Assembly: GCA_902362715.1 (NCBI GenBank)
Contig: CABIXN010000002.1
Coordinates: forward strand, 496,001-560,000
Source of the DNA: Lachnospiraceae bacterium
GTDB lineage: Bacteria > Bacillota > Clostridia > Lachnospirales > Lachnospiraceae
Reading direction: 5' to 3'
Length of the DNA stretch: 64,000 bases
A program made the translations under genes and the position numbers. The notes below the pieces were generated by a model, which was given only the letters and a program-made list of their open reading frames with translations, ran no database searches and was not told the DNA's origin. Every line of letters begins with the position of its first letter. Position 1 is the first letter of the stretch. Shown here piece by piece: positions 1-9,074 of this stretch.

Positions 1-81
1 GAAGGAAATATTCTTCGACAGATAATAAGGTGTTCTAAGTTTTATATATAACAAAAAACTTCCGATTTTTAACAAAAAATA

Positions 82-107
82 GCGTATTACAATCACTTTT
101 TTTGTGC
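82..107. promoter_or_regulatory. possible degenerate GCAC-N18-GTGC operator
   Basis: The right half TTTTTTTGTGCAA is clear and ends at 107. Exactly 26 bp across, the left half reads GCGT rather than GCAC. The same 26-bp spacing is seen in full dyads at 10310-10335 and 19717-19742, so this may be a weak site of the same regulator ahead of the dehydrogenase/MFS genes. The rest of 1-211 is AT-rich with a short imperfect dyad near 126-152 and no gene visible. Confidence 0.3.
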
Positions 108-211
108 AATAATGTTCTCAACAAATTTGAATAATAACTAATTATTCGAAAACGTCAGATTGGATAGCGCGCAGAAATTTGACAATCATGGATGGAAAAA
201 GGAGAACAATT

Positions 212-1267
212 ATGAAAACAATATATGCAGAGGCACAGTTAGGAAAAGTGGTATTAAAAGAAAAAGAAATTGAAGCTCCGGGTCCTGGCCAGGTATTGTT
301 AAAAGCTAAGTATTCTGCAATGAGTCCGGGAACAGAAAACGGTCTTTTGGGCGCTCATATCGTTCCTCTGCCCACGAGTATTGGCTATGCTATGGCGGCG
401 GAAGTTATTGAAGTTGGTGAAGGTGTGCGGGAATTAAAGGTGGGAGACCATATAGTAACCACCGGAGAACATGCGCAGTATCTTGTTATGGATGAATTAA
501 ACTGTACGATCTGTCCGGAGAATGTAGATTTGAAACAGGCGGCATTTTGGAATCTTGGTCATACGGGAATGTATGCTCTGCGCCGTTCGAATCTGCAGAT
601 GGGAGAGCCCTGTGCTGTTTTGGGCCAGGGATTTGTAGGGGCCATTACAGCGCAGGCTGCTAAACTTGCAGGCGCGCTGCCGGTAATTGTTACAGATCTG
701 GATGACGGCCGTCTGGATGCAGCAAAACAGATGGGAGTGGATATTGCAATCAATACGAAAACAGATCCTAAGGGGCTGGAACGTGAAGTTGAAAAATTAC
801 ATCGGGGAGGACTGCCGGTTATTTTTGAGGCCACAGGAGCGAGAGGGCCGTTAATGCAGGCGGCAGAACTAATTGGAGAACGGGGACGGCTGGTTATGAT
901 TTCACAGGTTCACGGAGAGGCTATGCCTCCCATTGATGACCCAATTATGCAAAAAGGTGCCAGCCTGATCGGTACATATGTCAATTCAAAACCATTTAAG
1001 TTAAGACGGGCGGATTTATTTATTGACGGCGTATGGCCGCCTGTTATGCATCGTGATCTTGCAAGATATGCAAACAGCGATGTATGGACCAGTGATGAAG
1101 ACATTCAGGTATTCTTAAATTTAATTGCTTACGGAAAATTGGATATTACTCCGCTGATCAGTCATGAATTTGGCTATAAAGAGATCCCAGAAGCTTATGA
1201 AAAATATGTATATCCGGAAGTTAATCCGGATATGACAGGCGGGCTGATCTCATGGGTAGAAGAGTAA
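212..1267 (+). CDS. zinc-type alcohol dehydrogenase-like oxidoreductase (MDR superfamily)
   Basis: A medium-chain dehydrogenase/reductase of 351 aa. The N-terminal GroES-like domain has the AMSPGTEN signature at about residues 37-44, and the Rossmann domain has GQGFVGA in the middle of the chain. The position that holds the first catalytic zinc Cys in classical ADHs (GHE/CGTD region) reads SPGTE, and no Cys4 structural zinc cluster is visible. It therefore belongs with the SPGTE-type dehydrogenases, whose substrates vary and whose metal use is uncertain. The start is taken at 212, where GGAG (201-204) lies 7 nt upstream; an earlier in-frame ATG at 188 has no ribosome site. It is followed after 35 nt by an MFS carrier, then a VOC protein, a likely three-gene catabolic operon. 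The substrate cannot be told from sequence. Confidence 0.8.
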   Translation: MKTIYAEAQLGKVVLKEKEIEAPGPGQVLLKAKYSAMSPGTENGLLGAHIVPLPTSIGYAMAAEVIEVGEGVRELKVGDHIVTTGEHAQYLVMDELNCTICPENVDLKQAAFWNLGHTGMYALRRSNLQMGEPCAVLGQGFVGAITAQAAKLAGALPVIVTDLDDGRLDAAKQMGVDIAINTKTDPKGLEREVEKLHRGGLPVIFEATGARGPLMQAAELIGERGRLVMISQVHGEAMPPIDDPIMQKGASLIGTYVNSKPFKLRRADLFIDGVWPPVMHRDLARYANSDVWTSDEDIQVFLNLIAYGKLDITPLISHEFGYKEIPEAYEKYVYPEVNPDMTGGLISWVEE

Positions 1268-1302
1268 ACATAGTCGAGTATTAGAAGTAAGGGAGAAAAA
1301 AG

Positions 1303-2610
1303 ATGGCTAAAAATAAAATGTTTTTAAGTAAAGCAATTTTACTCTGTATCCTTGGAGTAATCTTCATGTTCATTTTTTCCGGTCTGCAGAGTGACCAGAT
1401 TAATATTGTCCAGACATTTGTAACAGAGAAAGGCGGCGGCTGGAGTTCTGTGCAGACGCAGCTGCCAATGACTGTAGGAAATTTTGTCTGTATTATACTG
1501 ACGTTTGTATATGGATCGTTGTTTATTAAGTTTGGAGTAAAAAAACCCCTGATTGCAGTGCTGGTAATTACTGCTGTTGGTGTGCTTGGTATTGCCGGGG
1601 CTAATGGACTTGATTGTAATGGAGGGGCCGCATCCGGAAACTATATTTTGTACAGCATTTCCATGTTTGTAGTAAGATGCGGATGTATGATTTTACAGAT
1701 GGCAGGATTTCAGCTGGTAGCCAACTGGTTTATCCGCTACCGGGGACAGATTATGGGAATCGTAACGATGGGAAGTCCACTGTTCTCTGTAATTGGCACG
1801 TCTGTAATGACTTCTTTTATTTCCAAACGGCTTGGAGGCGATTACAGAATATTTTATGTGGGAATTGCAATTATAATCGTTATTTTATGTATTATCACAG
1901 CAGTTGGCATTAAAGATACGCCGGAGGAAGCAGGTTTATATCCGGATGGAGCTGATCATGCACCTACCTCAGAAGCGGTAGAAGAAGTAAAACTTTCCAT
2001 TGGTCAGATTTTACGACAGGGTAAAGCATGGAAATTAATAATCTCTTTCGGGGCATTTCAGTTTACTATTGCAGCCTGCATGGGGTCTATGGCTGTTTAT
2101 TATATGAGCCTTGGGGGACAGGATGTATGGCTTGGAGCTGTAAAATGGCTGGCAATGGGGGCGATTCTTGGAATCCCTGTATCCTATGTATTTGGTTTGA
2201 TTGATGATAAACTGGGGTCTGTAAAAGCATCTTTGATTCTTGGTATTACAGAATTGATTCCGGTACTTGCATTAATGCTGCAGCCTCAGGGTGGAAGCGT
2301 ACCGCTGATGATTTTATGGGGATTTGGAGTAGCCTGTATGACCGGAGGTGTTCCGACTCTTCATCCGTGTATCACCTCTTATGCGTATGGCAGAAAAGAG
2401 TATCAGTCTGCAAATCGTATTATTATGACGATTCAGCTGATTCCATATTCATTTGCAGCAATGATGATGATTACCTTAATCAGTGCGGGAAAAGCAAATG
2501 CTGCCTTTTCGATTCTGCTTGTAGTGATTATAATAGGTATTATAGCTACAGCTTCTATGCTGAAAATGAAAGATGCTAATGCATCGGATCGTTTATATGG
2601 AGATAAGTAG
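1303..2610 (+). CDS. MFS transporter
   Basis: A major facilitator superfamily permease of 435 aa with about 12 hydrophobic helices and a hydrophilic central loop near residues 200-230 (KDTPEEAGLYPDG). The loop motif, common in oxalate/formate-antiporter-like (OFA) and sugar-acid MFS carriers, suggests an organic anion or small polar substrate. The ribosome site GGGAGAAAA precedes ATG 1303. It lies in line with the dehydrogenase upstream (35 nt) and the VOC gene downstream (12 nt), so it probably imports the substrate of that short operon. The exact solute is unknown. Confidence 0.8.
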   Translation: MAKNKMFLSKAILLCILGVIFMFIFSGLQSDQINIVQTFVTEKGGGWSSVQTQLPMTVGNFVCIILTFVYGSLFIKFGVKKPLIAVLVITAVGVLGIAGANGLDCNGGAASGNYILYSISMFVVRCGCMILQMAGFQLVANWFIRYRGQIMGIVTMGSPLFSVIGTSVMTSFISKRLGGDYRIFYVGIAIIIVILCIITAVGIKDTPEEAGLYPDGADHAPTSEAVEEVKLSIGQILRQGKAWKLIISFGAFQFTIAACMGSMAVYYMSLGGQDVWLGAVKWLAMGAILGIPVSYVFGLIDDKLGSVKASLILGITELIPVLALMLQPQGGSVPLMILWGFGVACMTGGVPTLHPCITSYAYGRKEYQSANRIIMTIQLIPYSFAAMMMITLISAGKANAAFSILLVVIIIGIIATASMLKMKDANASDRLYGDK

Positions 2611-2622
2611 GGAGAGAAAGAA

Positions 2623-3033
2623 ATGACAGATAATGTAAAGAATGTGCTTCATACCGGAATCAGCGTTTACCATATGGAAGAATCTGTTGAATGGTACAGA
2701 AAGAACTTAGGATTTGAGGTAGTAAAGGATGATGGGTACTGTCCTCCTCTGAGCGCTAAGATAGTATTTATGGAGAAAGATGGATATCAGCTGGAACTGT
2801 TTGAATATGATGAGCCTAAGGAGATTCCTAAGGACCGCCTGACACCAAATACAGATCTGCAGACAGTGGGGACTAAACATGTAGCATTTGCGACAGACGA
2901 TATGGACGCTTTAAAGGCCGGTTTTATAGAAAACGGTGTGGACATTGCCCATGAAGTGCGCATGGGAGAAGATGCAGTCATGTTTATCAGAGACTGCAAT
3001 GGGGTACTGATTGAATTTATTCAGCAGAAATAA
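2623..3033 (+). CDS. VOC family (glyoxalase/bleomycin-resistance fold) protein
   Basis: A 136-aa single-chain vicinal oxygen chelate protein with two beta-alpha-beta-beta-beta modules. Metal-ligand-like residues are present: His in LHTGISVYH near the N-terminus, Glu in QLELFEYD, His in TKHVAFATDD and Glu in VLIEFIQ at the C-terminus. This matches glyoxalase I / methylmalonyl-CoA epimerase-sized proteins. Its position behind a dehydrogenase and an MFS carrier suggests an isomerase, epimerase or lyase step in the same pathway. The family is too broad to name a reaction. Transcription probably ends at the hairpin just downstream (3073-3113). Confidence 0.75.
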   Translation: MTDNVKNVLHTGISVYHMEESVEWYRKNLGFEVVKDDGYCPPLSAKIVFMEKDGYQLELFEYDEPKEIPKDRLTPNTDLQTVGTKHVAFATDDMDALKAGFIENGVDIAHEVRMGEDAVMFIRDCNGVLIEFIQQK

Positions 3034-3072
3034 AGGAAAATATAAGGGATTTATTTAATATCAGCATAAAAC

Positions 3073-3113
3073 AAAACCGGGAATACCTGATAGCAGGTTG
3101 TTTCCGGTTTTGC
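3073..3113. terminator. bidirectional intrinsic terminator
   Basis: Stem AAAACCGG (3073-3080) pairs with CCGGTTTT (3104-3111), with an inner ACCTG/CAGGT stem. It separates the convergent VOC gene and AraC regulator. Confidence 0.7.
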
Positions 3114-3117
3114 TGTA

Positions 3118-4344
3118 TTATTTTTTATTTGTCATTGATTTCTTATAGTTTATAGGACTTAAAGAGTAACGCTGTTTAAAAGCATCCACGAATGTACGGA
3201 CATTTTTATAGCCAACCTTTTCACAGATTTCATAAAGCTTATAGTCTGATTCCATAAGGAGCTCCAGCGCTTTTTCCAGCCGTATGGCAGTCAGATAGGT
3301 TTTGTAATTCATACCGGTTTCATTCTTGAACATATGGCTGAAATAGTTGGTGCTGACACAGGCAATTTCAGACAGCGTCTGAATAGAGAGTTCTTCCATA
3401 AAGTTTTCCTGTATATAACTTTTCACCCGTTCAATGATAACTTTACTGCTGGGCCGGCTGCTTTTATAAATTTGTGGGAGCAGCTTATTATAATGATTGT
3501 GGATACATTGCTGTATCTCGGACATAGTCATAGCGTTCATAACGTTTTTCTGAAGTTCATCCTGCATCTCGAAAAAATCCCAGTCAAGAAGATGATAACG
3601 GCGAAGACGGCTGGCCAGATCGCCGGTGTAATCCATAGTACGCATACGTACTGCGTACCAGTTGCCATAATGGATATGACAGATTATTTCGATAACCCGC
3701 TCTATTTTTTTCAGAACATCAGGAGACTTCATTAACAGAGAACGAAAAGCATCATCTACATAAAAGTCATAGTCATCCAGTGAAACATCAAATGTCTGAT
3801 TGATTTTCTGCAGATTAAGTATTTGTGTCTGTTCAAAAAAATACAGATTAAAAGCATAGTGGGCAGTTTTATATGAATTTTTCAGCTGTGCCTGAGAGGC
3901 GGCGGGCAGGCCGATACCCATGCATAAGTGCGTGTGGTATTTGCTTTCTATACTGCCAAGAATTGGTTTCAGATAAACTTCTGTAAAATCTTCCATGTGT
4001 TCTAGGGGAAAGATTCCCATAAGGTGAAGCATCTGGGCAGTGCGTTCTACCTCAAAACCAATATTTTGTTTATGAAATTCAGAAAGTACATGATTGTAAA
4101 CCAGAAGGTTTAGTAAAATATGTTTTTGATAGGAGTTCTGTATCAATGGTTCTGCGAGATCAGGGCGGATTCCGATACAGATTCCAATGGCAAACTGCCT
4201 GGAAAAGTCGGGCTGCTGTGAACCAATGATTTCGCCGGGAGTTGTGGGGCTCTGGGTAAGCAGCAGTTCAACTTCCTCATCCGTAAGAGCGGAAAGAGCC
4301 TGGATAATTGCCTGTTCTGCCGGGGAAGTAAATTTAGTTGACAT
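3118..4344 (-). CDS. AraC family transcriptional regulator
   Basis: A DNA-binding regulator of 408 aa. The C-terminal ~100 residues form the double helix-turn-helix AraC domain (IQTLSEIACVSTNYFSHMFK, then the signature LYEICEKVGYKNVRTFVDAFKQ and SPINYK). The ~300-residue N-terminal part is not a recognisable cupin and resembles the long sensor regions of Lachnospiraceae AraC proteins. No membrane helices are visible, so it is probably cytoplasmic. It is convergent with the 212-3033 operon, the natural candidate target, though no operator is identified. The stop codon almost abuts the shared terminator. Confidence 0.85.
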   Translation of the reverse strand: MSTKFTSPAEQAIIQALSALTDEEVELLLTQSPTTPGEIIGSQQPDFSRQFAIGICIGIRPDLAEPLIQNSYQKHILLNLLVYNHVLSEFHKQNIGFEVERTAQMLHLMGIFPLEHMEDFTEVYLKPILGSIESKYHTHLCMGIGLPAASQAQLKNSYKTAHYAFNLYFFEQTQILNLQKINQTFDVSLDDYDFYVDDAFRSLLMKSPDVLKKIERVIEIICHIHYGNWYAVRMRTMDYTGDLASRLRRYHLLDWDFFEMQDELQKNVMNAMTMSEIQQCIHNHYNKLLPQIYKSSRPSSKVIIERVKSYIQENFMEELSIQTLSEIACVSTNYFSHMFKNETGMNYKTYLTAIRLEKALELLMESDYKLYEICEKVGYKNVRTFVDAFKQRYSLSPINYKKSMTNKK

Positions 4345-4516
4345 AATTGTTAACCCTTCTAAAGTGTAAAAAATCGAATGTCTGCTTTGCAGCTACTTGA
4401 TTTTTAGTGGATGAAATTAATTATACCGCTCCGGTTTTGGGTTTTCAATAGGGAGTAGCACAGACTCTCCCTGGATGCGGCTTTTTGTGGAAAATCTATT
4501 TTCCTGTCATAAAATA

Positions 4517-4548
4517 AAGGAGAAATCGGCATGAACCGATTTCTCCTT
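4517..4548 (-). terminator. intrinsic terminator of the beta-helix gene
   Basis: A perfect 13-bp inverted repeat AAGGAGAAATCGG / CCGATTTCTCCTT with a 6-nt loop, followed on the minus strand by a T-rich tract. It lies 25 nt after the stop of the 4573-6816 gene. The remaining part of 4345-4516 is the AraC upstream region, with no other gene seen. Confidence 0.85.
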
Positions 4549-4572
4549 AAAGGGTAAGAGGTATTGATGGTA

Positions 4573-6816
4573 TTAGTGTTTTACAGTTACGCAGACCTTC
4601 ATGGATGAGGCGCCTTCGGCAGGACACAATGCGGATTTATACGCGGAAAGCTCACCCCCTGCGGTATTTTCGATAATAGAACCTCCTTCTGCCAAGACGG
4701 AAAGGATTTCGTAACCTTCAGAAGGAATCATGGTGAAATACAGGTTTCCGTCGATGTAGTTCTGGCGTTTTAGTGTTATTGCTTTTGAATCCGGTTCCCC
4801 GCCTTCGTTTGCAGCGTAGAATGTATAAGTAACATTTCCATAAGTCTGACCGGCGTCGGCAATTCCGTTGTCTGCAGCGATAACCTCAGCAGAGTCTACA
4901 ACAACAGTGACGTTTCCTTCTTTGTAGGTTCCGTCTGCATATGAGATTTCTCCAATGTTCAGTGCCTTTACATATACGGTGACAGGAGTATCTGCCCAAA
5001 GGTCTGCTAAGGAATCTGTGGTTAAGGTATGAATATAGCCGTCACCGGTGATCTTCCAGCTGGAGTCTTTTAATGTTACATTAATTGGATTGTTTAAAAT
5101 TGGAGCAGCCGTATGACAGAACCGGCCAATGATCAGACAGTCTCCGGTCTGTCCTCCGTTTTTTGCGCTGTAGTCTGCATGGTTATATTCCTCAGAGCCC
5201 ATAAATGCATTTAATACGGTTCCGTTTGGAACAATATCGCCGTTTAAATCAACATGAACTGCTGTGGAGGAGGAGATGCGCCCTTTTAAAGATGCATGTT
5301 CCAGCGACACATTTAAAACCTGTTTATAGTTGTAAATACAATTATAAATATCACCGTTATAGCTGCCGTTTCTTAAGTCCGCATTGCAGTCAGAAACTGT
5401 ACTGCTTGTAGCTTCTGCTTCTTCTGCATGATCATTAATCGTATAGGTTGTAATACCGGGGTTGCCGGCATCATCAGATTCTACAAGCTCTACCAGAATA
5501 CCATCTTTGCAGCGGGTGGATGTTCCGGAGAAATTTACAGTTGACTGATCCAGTATGATATTGCTGAAACCGGTGTTGGCAGCGCCGGATTTAATCTGAA
5601 GCAGTGCATCTACTGTATCAATGGTTGTATTTGTAAAATCAAAGGTTCCGCCTCCTGTCTGCTGGGTCATAAAGGCCGTATGTCCGGACTGAAGATAGGA
5701 GTCTATGTAAGAAGAACCGGTTCGTCCGGATCCCATAACCTGAATATAGTCCGGTGAATAAAATTCTACATTTTTATAACGGTTATGTACGCCGGAGTCT
5801 GCATAGGTAACATAACCGGAACCTCCAACGGTAAAGCCGTAAGTAACGCCGTTGATTTTTCGGGCAGCAGTATATGATTTTCCTTCCTGTGCCACTTCTA
5901 GTGTGCCGATACCTGAGAGGGTATCTTCAACGTCAAGAGCATAGGTTTTGCAGACATCATAAGCAGTACCTGAGTCTGTGGAAATTGCGCCCCAGCCGGT
6001 TGAAACGATAATGCAGTCTTTAAATCGGCCCTGGCCGTCCGCCATGACGTTTAGGGAACGTACGGTTCCCTCCATTCCAAGGGCAAAAGGAACACGTTTC
6101 ATCATAGCCGGAACCAGATTTTTGTATTCTTCATAAGTATCCGGAGTTTCCTTTGTATAGATGACAGTATCTGTAACATTGGCAATGGAAGTATTATCCA
6201 CATACAATGCACAGCGGATAGCGCCGGCGGTTTCAATATAGGTGCTTTTAAGATCAAGCAGGGACTTATTGTCTGCCATGATAGAAGTGCCCCATCCGGC
6301 AAGATCATCTCCGCCGTCTCCATAAGCATAAAAACGGGAATTTTTAATCTCGTATTTTGTGCCATTGTCCAGCAGAATACCGTTAAAATGTGCGCCGCCT
6401 GCGTTGATAGTAATCCCTTCTGCTGATGTTTCGGTGTAGGTGCCCCCTGTGATGGCGTCTGTAACAGAACCGTCTGAAATAATGGCTCCGTTATTAACAA
6501 GCAGTGCCTGGCGGAAATAATAGGTCGCTTTTTCTTCTTCTTTGGCGCCTGACCATGGAGCAGCACTTGGACCGCCGATACGGTAAATCTTCACAGGAGT
6601 AATGGAGAAGTTTTTCTCTACTTCGTAAGAGGCTCCTGCAAGCAGATTTTTTTGCACGCCGTCTACAACTAACACCAGCGCGCAGCCTTCTTTTGCGGTT
6701 ATTGTTTCTTCCGTGCCGTTAGCTCTGTAAACTGCAGAAGTTACAGTGGAAGCAATGGCAGTGGAAGTATAATCGTTGGCAGTGGATGTACTTATAATTT
6801 CTAATAATGTTTTCAT
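4573..6816 (-). CDS. large right-handed beta-helix protein, function unknown
   Basis: A protein of 747 aa, rich in Gly, Asn, Thr and Asp. Short strand-turn repeats (for example YEIKNSRFYAYGDGGDD, LDLKSTYIETAGAIRCALYV, VTDTVIYTKE) are typical of pectate-lyase-like parallel beta-helices, at about residues 90-560. A C-terminal beta-rich tail ends KVCVTVKH. The start is set at 6816 because AGGAGG lies just upstream; the in-frame extension to 6984 has no ribosome site. No signal peptide, sortase motif or membrane helix is visible, which is odd for a fold usually seen outside the cell. It is divergent from the esterase at 7080. It could act on, or display, a carbohydrate, but nothing catalytic was recognised and I assign no function. 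Confidence 0.7.
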   Translation of the reverse strand: MKTLLEIISTSTANDYTSTAIASTVTSAVYRANGTEETITAKEGCALVLVVDGVQKNLLAGASYEVEKNFSITPVKIYRIGGPSAAPWSGAKEEEKATYYFRQALLVNNGAIISDGSVTDAITGGTYTETSAEGITINAGGAHFNGILLDNGTKYEIKNSRFYAYGDGGDDLAGWGTSIMADNKSLLDLKSTYIETAGAIRCALYVDNTSIANVTDTVIYTKETPDTYEEYKNLVPAMMKRVPFALGMEGTVRSLNVMADGQGRFKDCIIVSTGWGAISTDSGTAYDVCKTYALDVEDTLSGIGTLEVAQEGKSYTAARKINGVTYGFTVGGSGYVTYADSGVHNRYKNVEFYSPDYIQVMGSGRTGSSYIDSYLQSGHTAFMTQQTGGGTFDFTNTTIDTVDALLQIKSGAANTGFSNIILDQSTVNFSGTSTRCKDGILVELVESDDAGNPGITTYTINDHAEEAEATSSTVSDCNADLRNGSYNGDIYNCIYNYKQVLNVSLEHASLKGRISSSTAVHVDLNGDIVPNGTVLNAFMGSEEYNHADYSAKNGGQTGDCLIIGRFCHTAAPILNNPINVTLKDSSWKITGDGYIHTLTTDSLADLWADTPVTVYVKALNIGEISYADGTYKEGNVTVVVDSAEVIAADNGIADAGQTYGNVTYTFYAANEGGEPDSKAITLKRQNYIDGNLYFTMIPSEGYEILSVLAEGGSIIENTAGGELSAYKSALCPAEGASSMKVCVTVKH

Positions 6817-6978
6817 AAGGTCCTCCTTAAAAGATTTTTCTTCATTTTTTATGAACCTATTATTACATAACCGGGGAGAATGAAATACATTGTTTTTTGT
6901 GAAAAACAGGATGTTATTTGTTATTTCTGAAAGGAAATAAAAATGCAGAGGGAAAAACGTATGAAAGGAATCAATAGT

Positions 6979-7006
6979 TTTCAAATGCAGGAGAGATGGC
7001 TATAAT
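6979..7006 (+). promoter_or_regulatory. possible promoter of the esterase gene
   Basis: TATAAT at 7001-7006 is a consensus -10. The -35 (TTTCAA, 6979-6984, spacer 16) is poor. It lies about 70 nt before the esterase start. Confidence 0.35.
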
Positions 7007-7079
7007 ATATATAGAAAAAAGCAGATATTAAACGAATGATTGCAGAGAGCTATGATTTAATAGTGGGTGGGAGGTTTTT

Positions 7080-7850
7080 ATGAGAACAGAAGAAATAATA
7101 TTAAACAAAGATCGAAATGTAACTATAACGGCATACATACAGACACCATTTGCCAGCGCATCAACCCGCCCAGGGGTTTTGCTGATTCCCGGAGGAGGAT
7201 ATCAGCTTTGTGCGGAAAATGAGATAGATTCCGTTGTGCCGGTGTATCTGCAGATGGGATATCACGTGTTTGTACTGCGTTATTCAATAGGAGAACATGC
7301 CCGGTGGCCCAATCCCCTGCAGGATTATAAGGCGGCAATGGAGCTGATTCGCAGTCATGCCCGGGAGTGGCATCTTTATGAAAACAAAATTGCAGTGATT
7401 GGTTTTTCTGCCGGAGGACATCTAGCGGCCTGCGGGGCGGTGATGTCAGAGGCTCAATATCGTCCAAATGCGTTGATTCTGGGCTATCCGGTGATTAATG
7501 ATGAAAATGCGAAACACTGGGAGAAAACGGCCCCCGGTGTTCTTGATGCAGTAGATGAAAATATATGTCCGTGTTTTGTATTTACCACCAGAAATGATGC
7601 CACCGTTCCGGTTGAGAATACATTGCAATTTATTGCTGAACTGGAAAAATATCAGGTTTCTTTTGAATGTCATGTTTATGCATATGGTCCTCATGGCTTT
7701 TCCACAGGAGATCCGTCAGTATTTGAAGAGGGAGAGTATTTATGCAAAAGGGCACGCCATTGGATGAGTGACAGCAGAGAGTGGCTGGAAGAAATCTTTG
7801 GGAAATTTTCAGGAGGGCATATGACAGAACCGGTGCAGAAACTGATATAG
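7080..7850 (+). CDS. alpha/beta hydrolase, acetyl-esterase/xylan-esterase-like
   Basis: A serine esterase of 256 aa. The oxyanion-hole stretch LLIPGGGYQLC lies near residue 35 and the nucleophile motif GFSAGGH near residue 110. A late Asp (TTRNDATVPVENT) and His (YGPHGFSTG) complete a plausible Ser-Asp-His triad. These features match the Axe1/BD-FAE-like carbohydrate acetyl esterases of gut Clostridia, which remove acetyl groups from plant glycans or xylo-oligosaccharides. No signal peptide is present, so it would act on imported oligosaccharides. It is a single gene, divergent from the beta-helix protein. The natural ester is unknown. Confidence 0.8.
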   Translation: MRTEEIILNKDRNVTITAYIQTPFASASTRPGVLLIPGGGYQLCAENEIDSVVPVYLQMGYHVFVLRYSIGEHARWPNPLQDYKAAMELIRSHAREWHLYENKIAVIGFSAGGHLAACGAVMSEAQYRPNALILGYPVINDENAKHWEKTAPGVLDAVDENICPCFVFTTRNDATVPVENTLQFIAELEKYQVSFECHVYAYGPHGFSTGDPSVFEEGEYLCKRARHWMSDSREWLEEIFGKFSGGHMTEPVQKLI

Positions 7851-7909
7851 AAGTAAATACAACAAAAACATTGGCGCTCGTATTAAAGGGCGTTTTTTGT
7901 GTTAGTTAA

Positions 7910-7948
7910 AGCTGAGTGAAATGTTAGATGTTCACTCAGCTCTAATTT
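7910..7948. terminator. bidirectional intrinsic terminator
   Basis: A perfect 11-bp stem AGCTGAGTGAA (7910-7920) / TTCACTCAGCT (7931-7941), followed on the plus strand by CTAATTTTTA. A weaker GGCGCTC/GGGCGTTTTTT hairpin sits at 7873-7897. It separates the convergent esterase and butyrate kinase. Confidence 0.75.
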
Positions 7949-7967
7949 TTATGGAAATTGAGAAGGG

Positions 7968-9059
7968 TTAAAAATCGAACCCGCTCCAGACAGGTTTGCC
8001 GGTATAAGTTTTTACGGTTTCTTCTCCTGTTAAGGCCCGGATTGCACCGGAAGCCATGGCTTCCATTTCAAATTCACCGGGATAAGGGCAGACGGGAGCC
8101 ATCCACTGGCAGGCCTCTGTGATTTGTTTTACCAGATCGTCGCTGTGTACCATGCCGCCTCCAAGAAGAATACCATCCACTTTTCCGTGAAGAACAACAG
8201 CCATGGAGCCGATGGCTTTTTCTATCTGATATATCATAGTATTCCATATCATTTCAGCTTCTTTATCACCTTTTTTGGCCCGTCCGGTAAGTTCGATGGC
8301 GTCTGAGATGTTTAAGTGGCTGACAAATCCGCCGTTTTTCGTACAAAGGGACTGTATCTCTTTTAGGTCTTTATCTTTTGCGTAACGGAGCAGATTGGAT
8401 ACAGAAATGCTTCCGCAGCGGGTAGGAGCCATAGGGCCTTCTCCACCTACAATATCATAACCGTCAATCATTTTTCCGTATTTATGGGCGGATACAGATA
8501 CGCCGCCTCCGATATGACATACTACAAAATTGCATTCCTGATAAGTTTTTCCCAGGGAAGCTGCATGGCGTATGGCAGTTTCTTTTAAATTCAGTGCATG
8601 TAAATGAATGGTACGATATACGCCCTTGATGCCTGTCATGCGGGCCAGATCCTGAAGCTCGTCTACATCAGGGGGATTTACCACAAAGGCCGGTTTGCTG
8701 TAGCGTTGGGCAAATTCATGGGCTAACTGGGGACCAAGCTGAGCAGGATGCTGAATACCGTTTGCGCCTCTTGCGGCATGATCAAGCATCAGTTTATCAA
8801 TATGGTAAATACCGCCTTCCATGGCAATGAGACCGCCGCCTCTTCCCACAAAAGCATCTGCATCTTCCAATGAAATCTGATTTTCCTTAAGAATCTGCAA
8901 AATGGTTTCTTTCCGATAGGGGAGCTGGGCTGAAATACCGTCAAATTCTGCAAGCTTGGAAGCATCGTGAGATACATTTTTTGTAAAAAGTACGGTATTG
9001 TCCTGAATCAGTGCAATTTTTGTAGAAGTGGAGCCGGGGTTAATGGCAAAAATTTTCAT
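7968..9059 (-). CDS. buk: butyrate kinase (acyl-phosphate kinase)
   Basis: An acetokinase-family enzyme of 363 aa that makes ATP from an acyl-phosphate. It has the N-terminal phosphate loop NPGSTSTK, FVGRGGGL, the HIGGGVSV glycine-rich adenosine motif, GEGPMAPTRCG and GILLGGGM, all characteristic of butyrate/branched-chain fatty acid kinases rather than AckA. It follows the Fe-alcohol dehydrogenase after 15 nt in one operon. The partner acyl-phosphate would come from the phosphate acyltransferase at 21217. Together they give the energy-yielding arm of the glycyl radical dehydratase island. The acyl chain may be propionyl, butyryl or similar; sequence does not decide. Confidence 0.9.
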   Translation of the reverse strand: MKIFAINPGSTSTKIALIQDNTVLFTKNVSHDASKLAEFDGISAQLPYRKETILQILKENQISLEDADAFVGRGGGLIAMEGGIYHIDKLMLDHAARGANGIQHPAQLGPQLAHEFAQRYSKPAFVVNPPDVDELQDLARMTGIKGVYRTIHLHALNLKETAIRHAASLGKTYQECNFVVCHIGGGVSVSAHKYGKMIDGYDIVGGEGPMAPTRCGSISVSNLLRYAKDKDLKEIQSLCTKNGGFVSHLNISDAIELTGRAKKGDKEAEMIWNTMIYQIEKAIGSMAVVLHGKVDGILLGGGMVHSDDLVKQITEACQWMAPVCPYPGEFEMEAMASGAIRALTGEETVKTYTGKPVWSGFDF

Positions 9060-9074
9060 ATTGTATTCCTCCTG

